Position numbers and translations under genes: made by a program. From a virus, in IMG/VR virus record IMGVR_UViG_3300048835_000081, positions 1-39,203 of that record: a stretch of DNA of 39,203 nt; one strand, written 5' to 3'. Each line of letters opens with the position of its first letter. Position 1 is the first letter of the stretch. Positions 1 through 8,361 of the stretch are shown piece by piece. The notes under the pieces were generated by a model. It worked only from the letters and a program-made list of their open reading frames with translations, was not told the DNA's origin and searched no databases.

Positions 1-127
1 CTGGATGGAAGATATTTATTAATTGCCGATTCAACTTTATATGTAACAATCACACAATTAAACGATTCACTTAATTATTTAGATTCTTTAATCATGGATA
101 ATAAAAATGTTTTTGAAATAAGTTTAC
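1..127. repeat. 127-bp terminal direct repeat, left copy (circular assembly overlap)
   Basis: These 127 bases are identical to 39077-39203. The reading frame of the tail gene that starts at 38747 runs through the right copy and continues in frame from base 1 to the stop at 417. The simplest reading is a circular contig whose ends overlap by one assembler word of 127, not a biological terminal repeat. Confidence 0.95.
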
Positions 128-417
128 CGAGTTCAACAACAGTAGCGGGCAGGATTGCGGGCGCAACTTCGGGCGTTGACTATCCGGCTGATTGGTCATT
201 AGCGGCTGGGACTTCGGTAGTTGATTTGGTAATTACTCACAACTTCGGGCGGCGGGTTGCTTCGGTTTCTATTTGTGCAGTTGATGGAACTCAGGAACAA
301 CAGCTATTTAACACGGCTGCATATAATGGAATTATAACTCCTGATTCAAATTCATTAAGGATTCAGAGTTTAGCGACAATTCAAAAAGCAATTAAAATTT
401 ATATAACTTTCGTATGA
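1..417 (+). CDS. Tail-tip/fibre-associated protein, C-terminal part (5' part at the right end of the window)
   Basis: This is the 3' portion (138 codons) of a gene split by the linear cut. Joined to 38747-39076 it gives a 248-residue protein. The visible part holds a short stretch rich in Asp, Ser and Leu, then a beta-rich C-terminal domain with an HNFGRR motif and an Asp-Gly-Thr turn, ending in a hydrophobic beta strand. It lies between the tail-tip proteins and the long fibre and overlaps the fibre start by 4 bases (ATGA), so a virion role in the host-contact end of the tail is likely. The ATG at 94 is only an internal Met. I do not recognise a named family. Confidence 0.8.
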   Translation: MDGRYLLIADSTLYVTITQLNDSLNYLDSLIMDNKNVFEISLPSSTTVAGRIAGATSGVDYPADWSLAAGTSVVDLVITHNFGRRVASVSICAVDGTQEQQLFNTAAYNGIITPDSNSLRIQSLATIQKAIKIYITFV

Positions 418-3400
418 AAAAGTTAATAACAGCAATATTTTTTTTTATCTGTTTGGCTTCTTTTGGTCAAGAAGATGAATATTACCGATTAGTTGACTGG
501 AAGTTTTACCCGGATTCAGTTTATCAGTTAACAGATTCAACATATATTTTCAAAGCAGACCCGATTGATTATACCGACCCGGGCGCAATTAACCGGACGA
601 TTGGCAATTATGTGGTTGACTATGTAGGGCATAGATTTTTAGTTATAGATTCCAGTTCAACAACAATAACAGTTGAAGACGTTTATCGAACAGGTCAAGC
701 GCCGCAATCATTACAAATAGCACGTTGTTATAAATCGGTTGGAAATGGTAAAGCCGATTTTGTTGGAAGTGTTGACTATTCGCCTTTAGATGAGTCTTCA
801 AAATGGAAACTAAACGGAGCAGATAATGAGTTGTTGTGGCGAGAAATTCAAAGTGGAAGTTATGCAAATCATCCGGACCTTACTAATTTAGGATGGACTA
901 CTTCGGGACATTCAGACGGTTCAAGTAAAATTGCAGCTTTTGATGCAGTTGGGGCAGCGACAACTTTAGACACGATTACAAATTTAGCAAGTCAGTATGA
1001 TTTGACTTTAAAACAATCACAACTAAATGGGACTGGATTTGTAAAGGCTTCTGGAACTACAATTAGCTACGATAATTCATCGTATTTGAATAAAACAATC
1101 ACAACTAATCCAGACTATAATACATTAACAACTCCAGTTTGGGGTAGAAATAATAGCACTTCAATAGCAAATGCACCAACAGCCGGGCTTCATTGGTATA
1201 TTTCAGGAGGCAATAATGACGCAATGAGTAGTTTGGGCGGTCAATTAGCTTTGGGATATTCAACAACAGGTGGTGGTTACCAGCAAGCTAAATTATACAT
1301 GCGAAGTAAATCCTCATCTTCTACTTGGAATGATTGGATTGAAGCATATACAACTAATAATGCAAACCTTACTTCTGTAAATTGGAGTTCGAATATTAAT
1401 AACAGTTTACAATACAATCTTAATGGCACAAATATCAATACAGCTGGAACTTTGACTAATGTTGCATATAAAGGTGCTTTAACTACAAACTATTTAGTTA
1501 AATATGACGGCACACGGTTAGGTAATAGTCAAATCTCTGATAATGGAACTAATGTAGGAATTGGGACAGTAAGCCCATTATTTAAATTAGACGTAAGGGG
1601 TAATACGAACACATATCAGGGGACAAGTGCAATTACTTCAATAATAGCGAACTCTACAAATGCAAGTGGGTATCACGCATTAAAATTGACAACAGCCAAT
1701 AATAGTAGAAACACAAGGTTATTATATGGAGAATCAGCAGGGAACGTAGTTTATTCAGTAAGAGGAGACGGAACTACATTAATTGGCACTGATACCGATA
1801 ATACAGTAGATAAATTACAGGTTAGTGGTTCAATTTTAGGCACAACTGCAAAACTTACAAACCTTACTGATAATTTTATTCCTATTCATAAATCAGATGC
1901 TTTAGGATTTGAAAATTCAAGACTATTTTTTTCGGGAAACATAGTCAGATATTCAGATGCAAATACATTTTCAAACGCTCGTGATATTGTTGATAAAGCC
2001 TATGTAGATGCAATTGCCAGTGGAAATATGCCTAAGCTTCCAGTTGATGCAGCAACTACGACTAACATAACACTTTCAGGAACTCAAACGATTGACGGGT
2101 ACGCAGTTTCAGCAGGTCAAAGAGTTTTAGTAAAAAATCAATCAACTGCAAGTCAGAACGGCGTTTATGTAGTTGCGGCAGGGGCATGGTCAAGGGCTAC
2201 CGATTTGGATACATGGACTGAATTATATAAAGCCTATGTAGCGGTTCTAAACGGTGGCCAGTCTGGAGCTTCTTATGTCTGTAATATAGCAAGTACTGGA
2301 ACATTGGGAACAGATGCAATTACATGGGTGCTTTATTCTGCACCTACAAACATAATTGCAGGGGATGGTATTTTAAAAACAGGTAATATTATTTCGGCTG
2401 ATTATGGCGGCACCGGAACGGCAACTACATTAAGCAGGTCAGACCATACACAGGCAGCAAGTACAATCACAAGTCCTGGTAATTTAACGGCGGGTTCATC
2501 AAAAATTACAATAGGTGGCACTGGTACAGGGGCAACATTGCAGAATGTATCTGTTGACGTTGATGAGGCTAATTTGACATTATCAAGTTTGGGCGGTTCA
2601 GTAACCGATTCACAAGTGCCGAATGACATTACTTTGACAAATATTACCCAAATCACAAATAGAAGCCATACAAATTTATCCGATATTGGCACAAACACAC
2701 ACGCCCAAATTGATACACATATAACTAATGACGGTGATTTATCGGCAACAAACGAGATTCAGAAAGTAGATACATTTTCAATAGTTGGAAATCAATTGCA
2801 ATTATCTTTACAGAATGATGGGGAGGCGAAAAAGACAATTGATTTAAGTGCTTATGTCAATCCAGATTTGTCAGGATATCAGCAAAATTCAGATACGTTG
2901 GGTTTTGATGCAACTAAATACGACTTAAGTTTTAAGCAAGATAAACTTAATGGAAATGGTTTTGTGAAAGCCAACGGCACTGCAATTAGTTATGACAATA
3001 CAGAATATCTGGCATTGTCTGGCGGTACAATGAGTAATAATAATCTTGTAAATAATCTAAATGCAGATTTACTTGACGGATATAATTATACTTCGTTTAT
3101 TCCTTATTCAGTTTATAGTTATACATCAGGAATTTTAATAGCAACTGATATATCTTCAACTTCAGATGCAATGTTTACGTTTGTTGTTGATGGTAATGGA
3201 TATAATGGAGAAAAATTTCAAATTAACGCACAAGGATATAATTATAATTCTGCAAATTTAATAACCCGATATAAAGGAAATTCTATAAATTACAATAGTC
3301 CTATTTACTATTTTAATTACAACGGATTTGTTTATATATGGTTATCTGAATTTTCCAGTTTTCAAACATTTAATGCTTCTGTAATTTCCGGCAATTCCTC

Positions 3401-5468
3401 TCCTCGTGGCGTTAACAGGATTACTTCAATTACAAATTCAGCAAAGCCTACTACTGGAGTTACTCGTGAAGTTAGTTTTACTTGTAAAAAAGTATGGACG
3501 GAGTCTAATAGCAATATAAACACAGTTAATTGGTTGGTTGCAAATGCTACAACTCAGTATCACGCTGTTAATAAAGGTCAATTGGATGCAGCAATTTCAG
3601 GTATATCAATTGGAAATTACAAACTAAAATCCGACTCAACGGCTTCGGACGGATATGTAAGACGTGATAGATTGACTTCAAGTTTGGCAACTAAAGAAAA
3701 TGCCTTTTCAAAAAATACAGCCTTTAACAAAAATTTTGGAACAACCGCAGGAACAGTTTTAGAAGGTAGGACTTTTGGAACGGCTGCAAATAACAATACA
3801 GGTGATTTTGATGCATCAGGAACAGCAATCGGATTAATGACTACCCACCAAACAACTTATAATCATACGAACTATAACACTGCATACAATGATAAAATTA
3901 ATTCTTTGGCTGTTACCGGAACAACTACAAAGACAATCACACTAACACAGCAAGACGGGGGAATAGTTTCAAATACTTTTGCCGATTTAGATAATCAAAA
4001 TTTATCAAAAAGTAAAACTGGAAATAATATAACGGTTAATATTTCAGGCGGTTCAGGAACTACATTTAGCGTTGCCGATGCTGATAGCTCTAAAACAAAT
4101 GAGATTCAGGATTTATCATTAATCGGAAATACACTTTCATTAAGTCAATCAGTTGCAACTATTGATTTAACGCCTTACACCGATGCAAACTGGACAGATG
4201 AAGGGACTTATTTAGTTCCTACCAGTTTAGAAAATATCAAAATTGAAAATGGGATGCCAACTTTGAAATTTTTAGATACTGGTTATCCGTCAAGATTTTT
4301 TAATATAAATATGAATACTGATAAATTATTCCTTACTTATTTTGATGGAACTGTAAGTTATTCGCACGACTTTGACAGATACGGATTGAACACTGGACAA
4401 TTAAAATTATACAATTCCGGCTATCAGGACATTGACGGTTCAATTAGATATGATGGAAGCGATTTATTAGGCAGAACTGGTGGAACATGGAAAAGCCTTA
4501 CAAGTTCAGGATGGACTAATTCAAGTGGGGCATTATATCCAACAACAATTACAGATGAGGTTCGTATTGGTTCTGCTACTGATTTAGGTAGTGAAAAATT
4601 GCAAGTTTCTGGAAATGCAAAAGTAACAGGTTCTTTAACTTCGCTAACTTCAACAGTTGACGGCAATATTAATTTAGGTAACTTTATAAGGTTTTCAGAG
4701 ATTGGCGCACCGTCAACACCGCCGTCAAGTTACGGATATTTATACGAAAAAACTGATAGTAAATTATATTTTAAAAATGATTTGGGAGTTGAATATGATT
4801 TGACAAGTTCAGGTTCATCGTACACATTACCTTTAGCTGCAAATGGAACAAGGGGAGGTTTGCAAATAGGATATACTTCAACTGCAAATAATTTTGCTTT
4901 GCAATTAAGTTCAGAAAAGGCATTTACAGCACTGCCAGATGCGACACCAAGCGTAAAAGGTATTGCAAGTTTTAATACTTCAAATTTTTCAACTTCTTCC
5001 GGTGCAGTTAGTATTAAAACAGGCGGAGTTTCAAGCGCAAATATTGCAGACAAAGGCGCAAACACTCAGGTACTTTTTAATAATTCAGGCACTATTTCAG
5101 GTGATGCAGACCTTACATTTGATGGTACTAACATAACAGTTGGCGGATATGTTTCAAGCGATGAAAATAGAGTACAGTCAAGCGTTGTAACTACAATGAA
5201 TATGCAAAGTGGAATGAAAGGGATATCTACAACTTTAACAGCTAATAGAAATATTGAATTAATTAATTTATTTGACGGGCAAGAGGGTCAGATAGAAGTT
5301 TTTCAAAATGCAACAGGTGGGTGGAACTTAACACTTTCTGGTTATATGTTAACAGCTAAAAAAATGGGGTCAAAGTCAACGATTAATCCTGCTGCAAGTT
5401 CACACACAACAGTAGTTTTCTGGAGAACAGGTTCTGTACTTTATTATGGATTTATTTATGATAACTAA
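414..5468 (+). CDS. Large mosaic tail fibre / receptor-binding protein, 1684 aa
   Basis: The longest gene. It opens with a hydrophobic signal peptide-like segment ending in SFGQ (residues 1-19). Around 200-226 and again at 841-867 there is a duplicated block with a GFVKA(S/N)GT core. Residues about 255-315 resemble a pyocin-knob/fibre-tip fold (G-L-H-W-Y start, W-N-D-W end). Around 381 a VGIGT..P..KLDV motif begins, typical of Bacteroidota fibres and surface proteins. Residues about 539-640 match the widespread fibre domain with TIDGY.VSAGQRVLVKNQ and NGVYVV. NEIQ...GN.L.LS...TIDL repeats follow twice, along with a NADLLDGY motif. The C-terminus (about 1590-1684) is a compact beta domain ending LYYGFIYDN. 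It probably forms a long trimeric fibre that sets host range. Confidence 0.85.
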   Translation: MKKLITAIFFFICLASFGQEDEYYRLVDWKFYPDSVYQLTDSTYIFKADPIDYTDPGAINRTIGNYVVDYVGHRFLVIDSSSTTITVEDVYRTGQAPQSLQIARCYKSVGNGKADFVGSVDYSPLDESSKWKLNGADNELLWREIQSGSYANHPDLTNLGWTTSGHSDGSSKIAAFDAVGAATTLDTITNLASQYDLTLKQSQLNGTGFVKASGTTISYDNSSYLNKTITTNPDYNTLTTPVWGRNNSTSIANAPTAGLHWYISGGNNDAMSSLGGQLALGYSTTGGGYQQAKLYMRSKSSSSTWNDWIEAYTTNNANLTSVNWSSNINNSLQYNLNGTNINTAGTLTNVAYKGALTTNYLVKYDGTRLGNSQISDNGTNVGIGTVSPLFKLDVRGNTNTYQGTSAITSIIANSTNASGYHALKLTTANNSRNTRLLYGESAGNVVYSVRGDGTTLIGTDTDNTVDKLQVSGSILGTTAKLTNLTDNFIPIHKSDALGFENSRLFFSGNIVRYSDANTFSNARDIVDKAYVDAIASGNMPKLPVDAATTTNITLSGTQTIDGYAVSAGQRVLVKNQSTASQNGVYVVAAGAWSRATDLDTWTELYKAYVAVLNGGQSGASYVCNIASTGTLGTDAITWVLYSAPTNIIAGDGILKTGNIISADYGGTGTATTLSRSDHTQAASTITSPGNLTAGSSKITIGGTGTGATLQNVSVDVDEANLTLSSLGGSVTDSQVPNDITLTNITQITNRSHTNLSDIGTNTHAQIDTHITNDGDLSATNEIQKVDTFSIVGNQLQLSLQNDGEAKKTIDLSAYVNPDLSGYQQNSDTLGFDATKYDLSFKQDKLNGNGFVKANGTAISYDNTEYLALSGGTMSNNNLVNNLNADLLDGYNYTSFIPYSVYSYTSGILIATDISSTSDAMFTFVVDGNGYNGEKFQINAQGYNYNSANLITRYKGNSINYNSPIYYFNYNGFVYIWLSEFSSFQTFNASVISGNSSPRGVNRITSITNSAKPTTGVTREVSFTCKKVWTESNSNINTVNWLVANATTQYHAVNKGQLDAAISGISIGNYKLKSDSTASDGYVRRDRLTSSLATKENAFSKNTAFNKNFGTTAGTVLEGRTFGTAANNNTGDFDASGTAIGLMTTHQTTYNHTNYNTAYNDKINSLAVTGTTTKTITLTQQDGGIVSNTFADLDNQNLSKSKTGNNITVNISGGSGTTFSVADADSSKTNEIQDLSLIGNTLSLSQSVATIDLTPYTDANWTDEGTYLVPTSLENIKIENGMPTLKFLDTGYPSRFFNINMNTDKLFLTYFDGTVSYSHDFDRYGLNTGQLKLYNSGYQDIDGSIRYDGSDLLGRTGGTWKSLTSSGWTNSSGALYPTTITDEVRIGSATDLGSEKLQVSGNAKVTGSLTSLTSTVDGNINLGNFIRFSEIGAPSTPPSSYGYLYEKTDSKLYFKNDLGVEYDLTSSGSSYTLPLAANGTRGGLQIGYTSTANNFALQLSSEKAFTALPDATPSVKGIASFNTSNFSTSSGAVSIKTGGVSSANIADKGANTQVLFNNSGTISGDADLTFDGTNITVGGYVSSDENRVQSSVVTTMNMQSGMKGISTTLTANRNIELINLFDGQEGQIEVFQNATGGWNLTLSGYMLTAKKMGSKSTINPAASSHTTVVFWRTGSVLYYGFIYDN

Positions 5469-6184
5469 TGAAAAAATTATTATTTATATTTTTTATATTA
5501 TTGGCGTTTGATTCATTTAGTCAAACTTCTGCTAAAAAATTACTATTATCACAAGTTAGTGCGCCTGAATTTTTCACGTCAGGAGATACAACAACCACAA
5601 ATCTTGTTGGCGCACCTGGAATAAATATAAAATATCCTGCAATAGTAAATGCAGGAGATGATTTATTTATGATAGTTGGTTCTGATTTAGGTGGTACATT
5701 TAACACAGTTTCAGGATGGACTATGTTGACAGAAAAACACTCAGGATATTTAAATGTTGGTTCTTATGCTGTTTATAAAAAAACAGCTATTGGCACAGAA
5801 GATGGCACGACAGAATATGTAACATTATCATATAGTGGTGGTGCGTTATTTGGTATGATAGTAAGTTTTATAAACGGAAGTACAATAACATCAGAAAACT
5901 ACGATGAGTCTAAATATTTAGATAATCAATCATGGTTGTTTTATATGATTCCAGATTCAGAATTAGAAGTTCATTTTGATATATTTTTTAGCCTTTATTC
6001 ATTCAATGCCGCAAGCTTATCTTACACTTCAACAATGACAGAAAATGCAAGTAAATTATTCACAAGAAGCGGACGAAATTTTATAATAAAAGTATTAAGC
6101 GGAACAAATGGAACATATAATTCATCATGGACTTATCCGACTGCAATACAATTCGCTACATTTAATATAAGATTATCTGAATAA
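5468..6184 (+). CDS. Secreted-type beta-sandwich protein, probable tail-tip or fibre partner
   Basis: 238 residues. The N-terminus is a clear signal peptide (MKKLLFIFFILLAFDSFSQ, Gln at +1 of the predicted cut). The body is beta-rich, with a PAIVNAGDDLFMIVGSD stretch and a SGWTML motif, a pattern I associate with beta-sandwich domains of phage tail adhesins. Its ATG shares one base with the stop of the long fibre gene (TAATG), so it is translationally coupled to it. A role in adsorption is inferred from position. An alternative is a protein shown on the infected cell surface. Confidence 0.6.
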   Translation: MKKLLFIFFILLAFDSFSQTSAKKLLLSQVSAPEFFTSGDTTTTNLVGAPGINIKYPAIVNAGDDLFMIVGSDLGGTFNTVSGWTMLTEKHSGYLNVGSYAVYKKTAIGTEDGTTEYVTLSYSGGALFGMIVSFINGSTITSENYDESKYLDNQSWLFYMIPDSELEVHFDIFFSLYSFNAASLSYTSTMTENASKLFTRSGRNFIIKVLSGTNGTYNSSWTYPTAIQFATFNIRLSE

Positions 6185-6237
6185 CATGGTATCAAATAAA
6201 TTAATTAATTTTATAGCAAAATACAAACCTATTGGAA

Positions 6238-6447
6238 ATGGAGGAAAAACATATTAAGATGATTGAAAATATTCATGCTGCACTGGTTGGCAATGAATAT
6301 AATGACAAAGGAATTATCAAACGTGTTGAAATTACCGAAACAAAGGTAGATAAGCATGAGTTAGTTTTAAAGATAATTTCCGGAGTGATAATATTTTTAG
6401 TTGGAGTTGTTGCATTTTTTAAGGATATAATAGACATATTCAAATGA
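6238..6447 (+). CDS. XhlA-like small membrane protein, probable holin accessory
   Basis: 69 residues. An amphipathic N-terminal helix (1-43, rich in Glu and Lys) is followed by one transmembrane segment (about 44-61) and a short tail. This is the layout of the haemolysin XhlA type of phage lysis proteins. It overlaps the endolysin gene by 4 bases, which supports a lysis role. I chose the ATG at 6238; a TTG two codons upstream is possible. Confidence 0.6.
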   Translation: MEEKHIKMIENIHAALVGNEYNDKGIIKRVEITETKVDKHELVLKIISGVIIFLVGVVAFFKDIIDIFK

Positions 6448-6938
6448 CACCAATTGAGTTTGTAAAAAAATTCTATCCTTTTGCGTTGGAAGTTGAAAAA
6501 AATACTTCAATACCTGCAATATCAATAATGGCTCAGGCTGCATTAGAATCTGGATGGGGCGAAAAGGCTATTGGAAATAATATTTTTGGCATTAAATTTA
6601 AAAAAGGAGATTGGAGTTCTCAGACTGTTTTAACAACAGAATATTCAAAAGATTCACATGCTTTTGATAGTAAAAATGTAATTTCAAAAATTTTTATAAA
6701 AGAAAAGAATGTTTATCAGTTTAAAGTATGGCAGTATTTTGCAGATTACGAAACACCAAAGGAAGCGTTTATGGCGCACACAAAACTATTATTAACTGAT
6801 AGATATAAACCTGCTTTAAGATGGTGCAATAATCCAAAAAGATACCTTATATCTGTTTGGAGGCTTGGATATGCAACTGATATTAATTACGGTCGCAAAA
6901 TGTGTCAAATGGTAGATTCTATAAAAAAAAGAATATGA
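6444..6938 (+). CDS. Endolysin, GH73-type N-acetylglucosaminidase (FlgJ-like)
   Basis: 164 residues. It matches the glucosaminidase (GH73, FlgJ C-terminal) family: an AISIMAQAALESGWGEKAIGNNIFGIKF block holds the catalytic Glu (E35), followed by a WQYFADYETPKEAFMAH helix and a C-terminal LGYATDINYGRK motif, where GYATD..Y is conserved in the family. It would cut the glycan backbone of peptidoglycan at lysis. There is no signal peptide, so it needs a holin, consistent with the small membrane proteins on both sides. The full family length is present and I see nothing broken. Confidence 0.9.
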   Translation: MTPIEFVKKFYPFALEVEKNTSIPAISIMAQAALESGWGEKAIGNNIFGIKFKKGDWSSQTVLTTEYSKDSHAFDSKNVISKIFIKEKNVYQFKVWQYFADYETPKEAFMAHTKLLLTDRYKPALRWCNNPKRYLISVWRLGYATDINYGRKMCQMVDSIKKRI

Positions 6939-7024
6939 ATCCAGTTTTACTAATTTACATTTGTTGTTTTGCAGCTTTAATAGTTTTTATTGCTGTTTCC
7001 GGTTCTAAAAAAGAAAAGAAATGA
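6935..7024 (+). CDS. 29-aa single-span membrane peptide in the lysis cassette
   Basis: The ORF encodes a short N-terminus, one hydrophobic helix with a Cys-Cys pair, and a basic tail (SGSKKEKK). It overlaps the endolysin stop (ATGA) and its own stop overlaps the next ATG by 4 bases, so all three genes are coupled. A pinholin or lysis regulator is possible but this is inference from position and topology. Confidence 0.5.
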   Translation: MNPVLLIYICCFAALIVFIAVSGSKKEKK

Positions 7025-7227
7025 AAAAGATTTGGCAGAAATTAAACGGTAAAAAAACAGTTATCGGAATAAGTCTTCATGCTGTATGGTTTGTGGCTAA
7101 TATGGTTTTTAAAGACTTTGCAACGATGGACGAAGTATTAACCGGACACGCTTTAATCGGCACGATTACAGGCGTAGGAATCGGACATAAAATAAACAAG
7201 TCAATTGAACGTGCGAACCAAAAATAA
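7021..7227 (+). CDS. Small holin-like membrane protein
   Basis: 68 residues. A basic N-terminus (KKIWQKLNGKKTVIG) leads into a first hydrophobic segment (about 13-30), a short polar loop with FATMDEVLTG, and a second, glycine-rich hydrophobic segment (about 43-57) ending in a basic tail. This resembles small phage holins with a K-T-x-I/W-G start. Its place just after the endolysin fits a pore-forming role. Family assignment is by resemblance only. Confidence 0.55.
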   Translation: MKKIWQKLNGKKTVIGISLHAVWFVANMVFKDFATMDEVLTGHALIGTITGVGIGHKINKSIERANQK

Positions 7228-7231
7228 TTTA

Positions 7232-7239
7232 TAAATTTG
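7232..7239 (+). promoter_or_regulatory. Candidate promoter -7 element (TAAATTTG)
   Basis: It matches the Bacteroidota -7 consensus TAnnTTTG and lies 27 bases before the ATG at 7266. No well-spaced TTTG -33 element is visible, so it is weak evidence. Confidence 0.3.
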
Positions 7240-7265
7240 TAATTTAACATTAAATAATTTCAATT

Positions 7266-7490
7266 ATGGAAGATACAAGAAAAGGATTTTTAACACCCGA
7301 CCAGGAAAAGCAACTCGATGAGCTTATTGAGTTGAAAGGTCTTTATGAAAGCATGGATGGAACGGCGATTAAATTAGCCGATAACATGGTCCTGGAAAAA
7401 TTAAAGGCTAAAATTCCAGAAGACGTTTTGCCGATTGTTTACGAGGTGATTGATGAGGTTTTCAAATCTTTAATTGCTATTTCAGAGTAA
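7266..7490 (+). CDS. Conserved hypothetical protein of Bacteroidota phages, 74 aa
   Basis: An acidic, helical protein beginning MEDTRKGFLTPDQEKQLDEL. I recognise this pattern (TRKGFLTP..E..LD.LI followed by LP.VY..IDE) as a family often found next to lysis genes in Bacteroidota phages and prophages, with no known function. It is the last gene before a strong terminator, so it closes the late transcript. Confidence 0.7.
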   Translation: MEDTRKGFLTPDQEKQLDELIELKGLYESMDGTAIKLADNMVLEKLKAKIPEDVLPIVYEVIDEVFKSLIAISE

Positions 7491-7527
7491 GTATTTGTTG
7501 ATTCATAATGTGTGTTTTAAGTTTAGA

Positions 7528-7555
7528 GGGGCTGTATTGACAGTCCCTTTTTTTT
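7528..7555 (+). terminator. Rho-independent terminator closing the late/lysis transcript
   Basis: Stem GGGGCTGT (7528-7535) and ACAGTCCC (7540-7547) pairs over 8 positions with one G-T wobble, a 4-base loop, then eight T (7548-7555). It separates the lysis cassette from the early region. Confidence 0.85.
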
Positions 7556-7560
7556 GTGCT

Positions 7561-7621
7561 ATTTAGAATGAATATAAATAGTTCTTAATCAATTAAAAAT
7601 AGCTTATTTAGAATCATTCTA
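7561..7621. promoter_or_regulatory. Candidate operator: repeated ATTTAGAAT and a 13-bp palindrome
   Basis: ATTTAGAAT occurs at 7561-7569 and 7606-7614, 45 bases apart. The second copy overlaps a perfect palindrome TAGAAT-C-ATTCTA at 7609-7621. Both lie just upstream of the early promoter -7 element at 7646, a usual place for regulator binding. Confidence 0.45.
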
Positions 7622-7645
7622 TTAGTTTCTATCGACATTTTACTT

Positions 7646-7653
7646 TAAATTTG
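7646..7653 (+). promoter_or_regulatory. Early promoter -7 element (TAAATTTG)
   Basis: It matches TAnnTTTG and follows a terminator and candidate operators. The first early gene starts 44 bases downstream. An upstream TTTC near 7626 is a poor -33 match. It probably drives the run of small genes from 7697 onward. Confidence 0.5.
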
Positions 7654-7696
7654 TTGATATAAAACAATAGAAAAATAACAACAAAAAAACGACATT

Positions 7697-7999
7697 ATGA
7701 AAGAGTTTAAATCAAATTTTCAACAGGTTTCAGAAATCTTAGATAGAAAATCGGTAAAAGAAGTAAAAGAATTATTTCACAGTGATAAATATAATGCTTC
7801 TAATTATTCAACAAACGCTGATATTATTGCTGATTTAGTAATTGAAAACAGCAACGATTTTACAAAAGATATAGCTTCAAGAATGAAAGAAGCCGAAGGG
7901 AAAAAATATTTCTCTGCAAAACAAGCATGGTCTGTTGCTTATCAGGTAATCAATAATATTGAACTTTACAAAGTTGCTTTAATTGAAATGTCTAAATAA
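7697..7999 (+). CDS. First early gene, hypothetical protein, 100 aa
   Basis: A soluble, helical, Lys/Glu/Ser-rich protein without recognisable motif. It is the first gene after the early promoter, a position that in many phages encodes host takeover or anti-defence proteins; that role is only inferred from position. The start follows an A-rich leader ending ACGACATT, the same context as before the helicase gene at 13493. Confidence 0.65.
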   Translation: MKEFKSNFQQVSEILDRKSVKEVKELFHSDKYNASNYSTNADIIADLVIENSNDFTKDIASRMKEAEGKKYFSAKQAWSVAYQVINNIELYKVALIEMSK

Positions 8000-8013
8000 T
8001 AAAACAAAACACG

Positions 8014-8211
8014 ATGAAAACTTTAATTTACAAAATTCACAAAATCGACGAAACTGGAAAGTCGGAATTGGTATTAAAAGGTGATAATGAATTTGAAGTA
8101 AGAAAACAATGGGAAATGCTTATTCCAGAAGATGGGTTTAATTACAATTTATCCTGCGGCTGGGAATTGAACGGAAAATCATTAAGAACTACACTTTTAG
8201 AAGATAAATAA
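8014..8211 (+). CDS. Hypothetical protein, 65 aa
   Basis: A small mixed alpha/beta protein. The N-terminal beta strand pattern (KTLIYKIHKID), the E-F-E-V-R-K-Q-W helix and a C-terminal WELNGKS turn are visible, but I recognise no family. It is 14 bases after the previous gene, in the same early operon, and is followed by a weak hairpin. Confidence 0.55.
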   Translation: MKTLIYKIHKIDETGKSELVLKGDNEFEVRKQWEMLIPEDGFNYNLSCGWELNGKSLRTTLLEDK

Positions 8212-8223
8212 ATAAAACAGGTT

Positions 8224-8249
8224 TCCGGTAATCCTAAACCGGACTTTTT
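8224..8249 (+). terminator. Weak hairpin with T-run, possible early attenuator
   Basis: TCCGGT (8224-8229) pairs with ACCGGA (8238-8243) across an 8-base loop, followed by CTTTTT. The 6-bp stem is GC-rich enough to cause partial termination after the first two early genes. Confidence 0.45.
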
Positions 8250-8253
8250 AAAC

Positions 8254-8274
8254 TTTAAAATTATACATTATGAA
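8254..8274 (+). repeat. 21-bp repeated start context, copy 1
   Basis: The 21 bases at 8254-8274 (TTTAAAATTATACATT, then ATG and two A) recur exactly at 10406-10426. Each copy places the same leader directly before a start codon, so it may be a shared translation-initiation element. Confidence 0.7.
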
Positions 8275-8359
8275 AGCAAAAAATTTACAAATTGATTTAG
8301 CAATTGCAGCAGTAGTTGCAGCGTATCTAATCACAGTATTAACAATCTTAATTTTTTAG
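8270..8359 (+). CDS. 29-aa membrane peptide
   Basis: A short ORF behind the repeated start context. After a polar start (MKAKNLQID) nearly all the rest is a single hydrophobic helix rich in Ala, Val, Ile and Leu. Stop and next ATG (8362) are 2 bases apart. Function unknown; small membrane peptides in early regions can affect host membrane or receptors. Confidence 0.45.
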   Translation: MKAKNLQIDLAIAAVVAAYLITVLTILIF

Positions 8360-8361
8360 TC

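Noticed and set aside
6186-6257. 23-codon ORF before the XhlA-like gene
   Set aside because: No recognisable features and it overlaps the start of a better gene.
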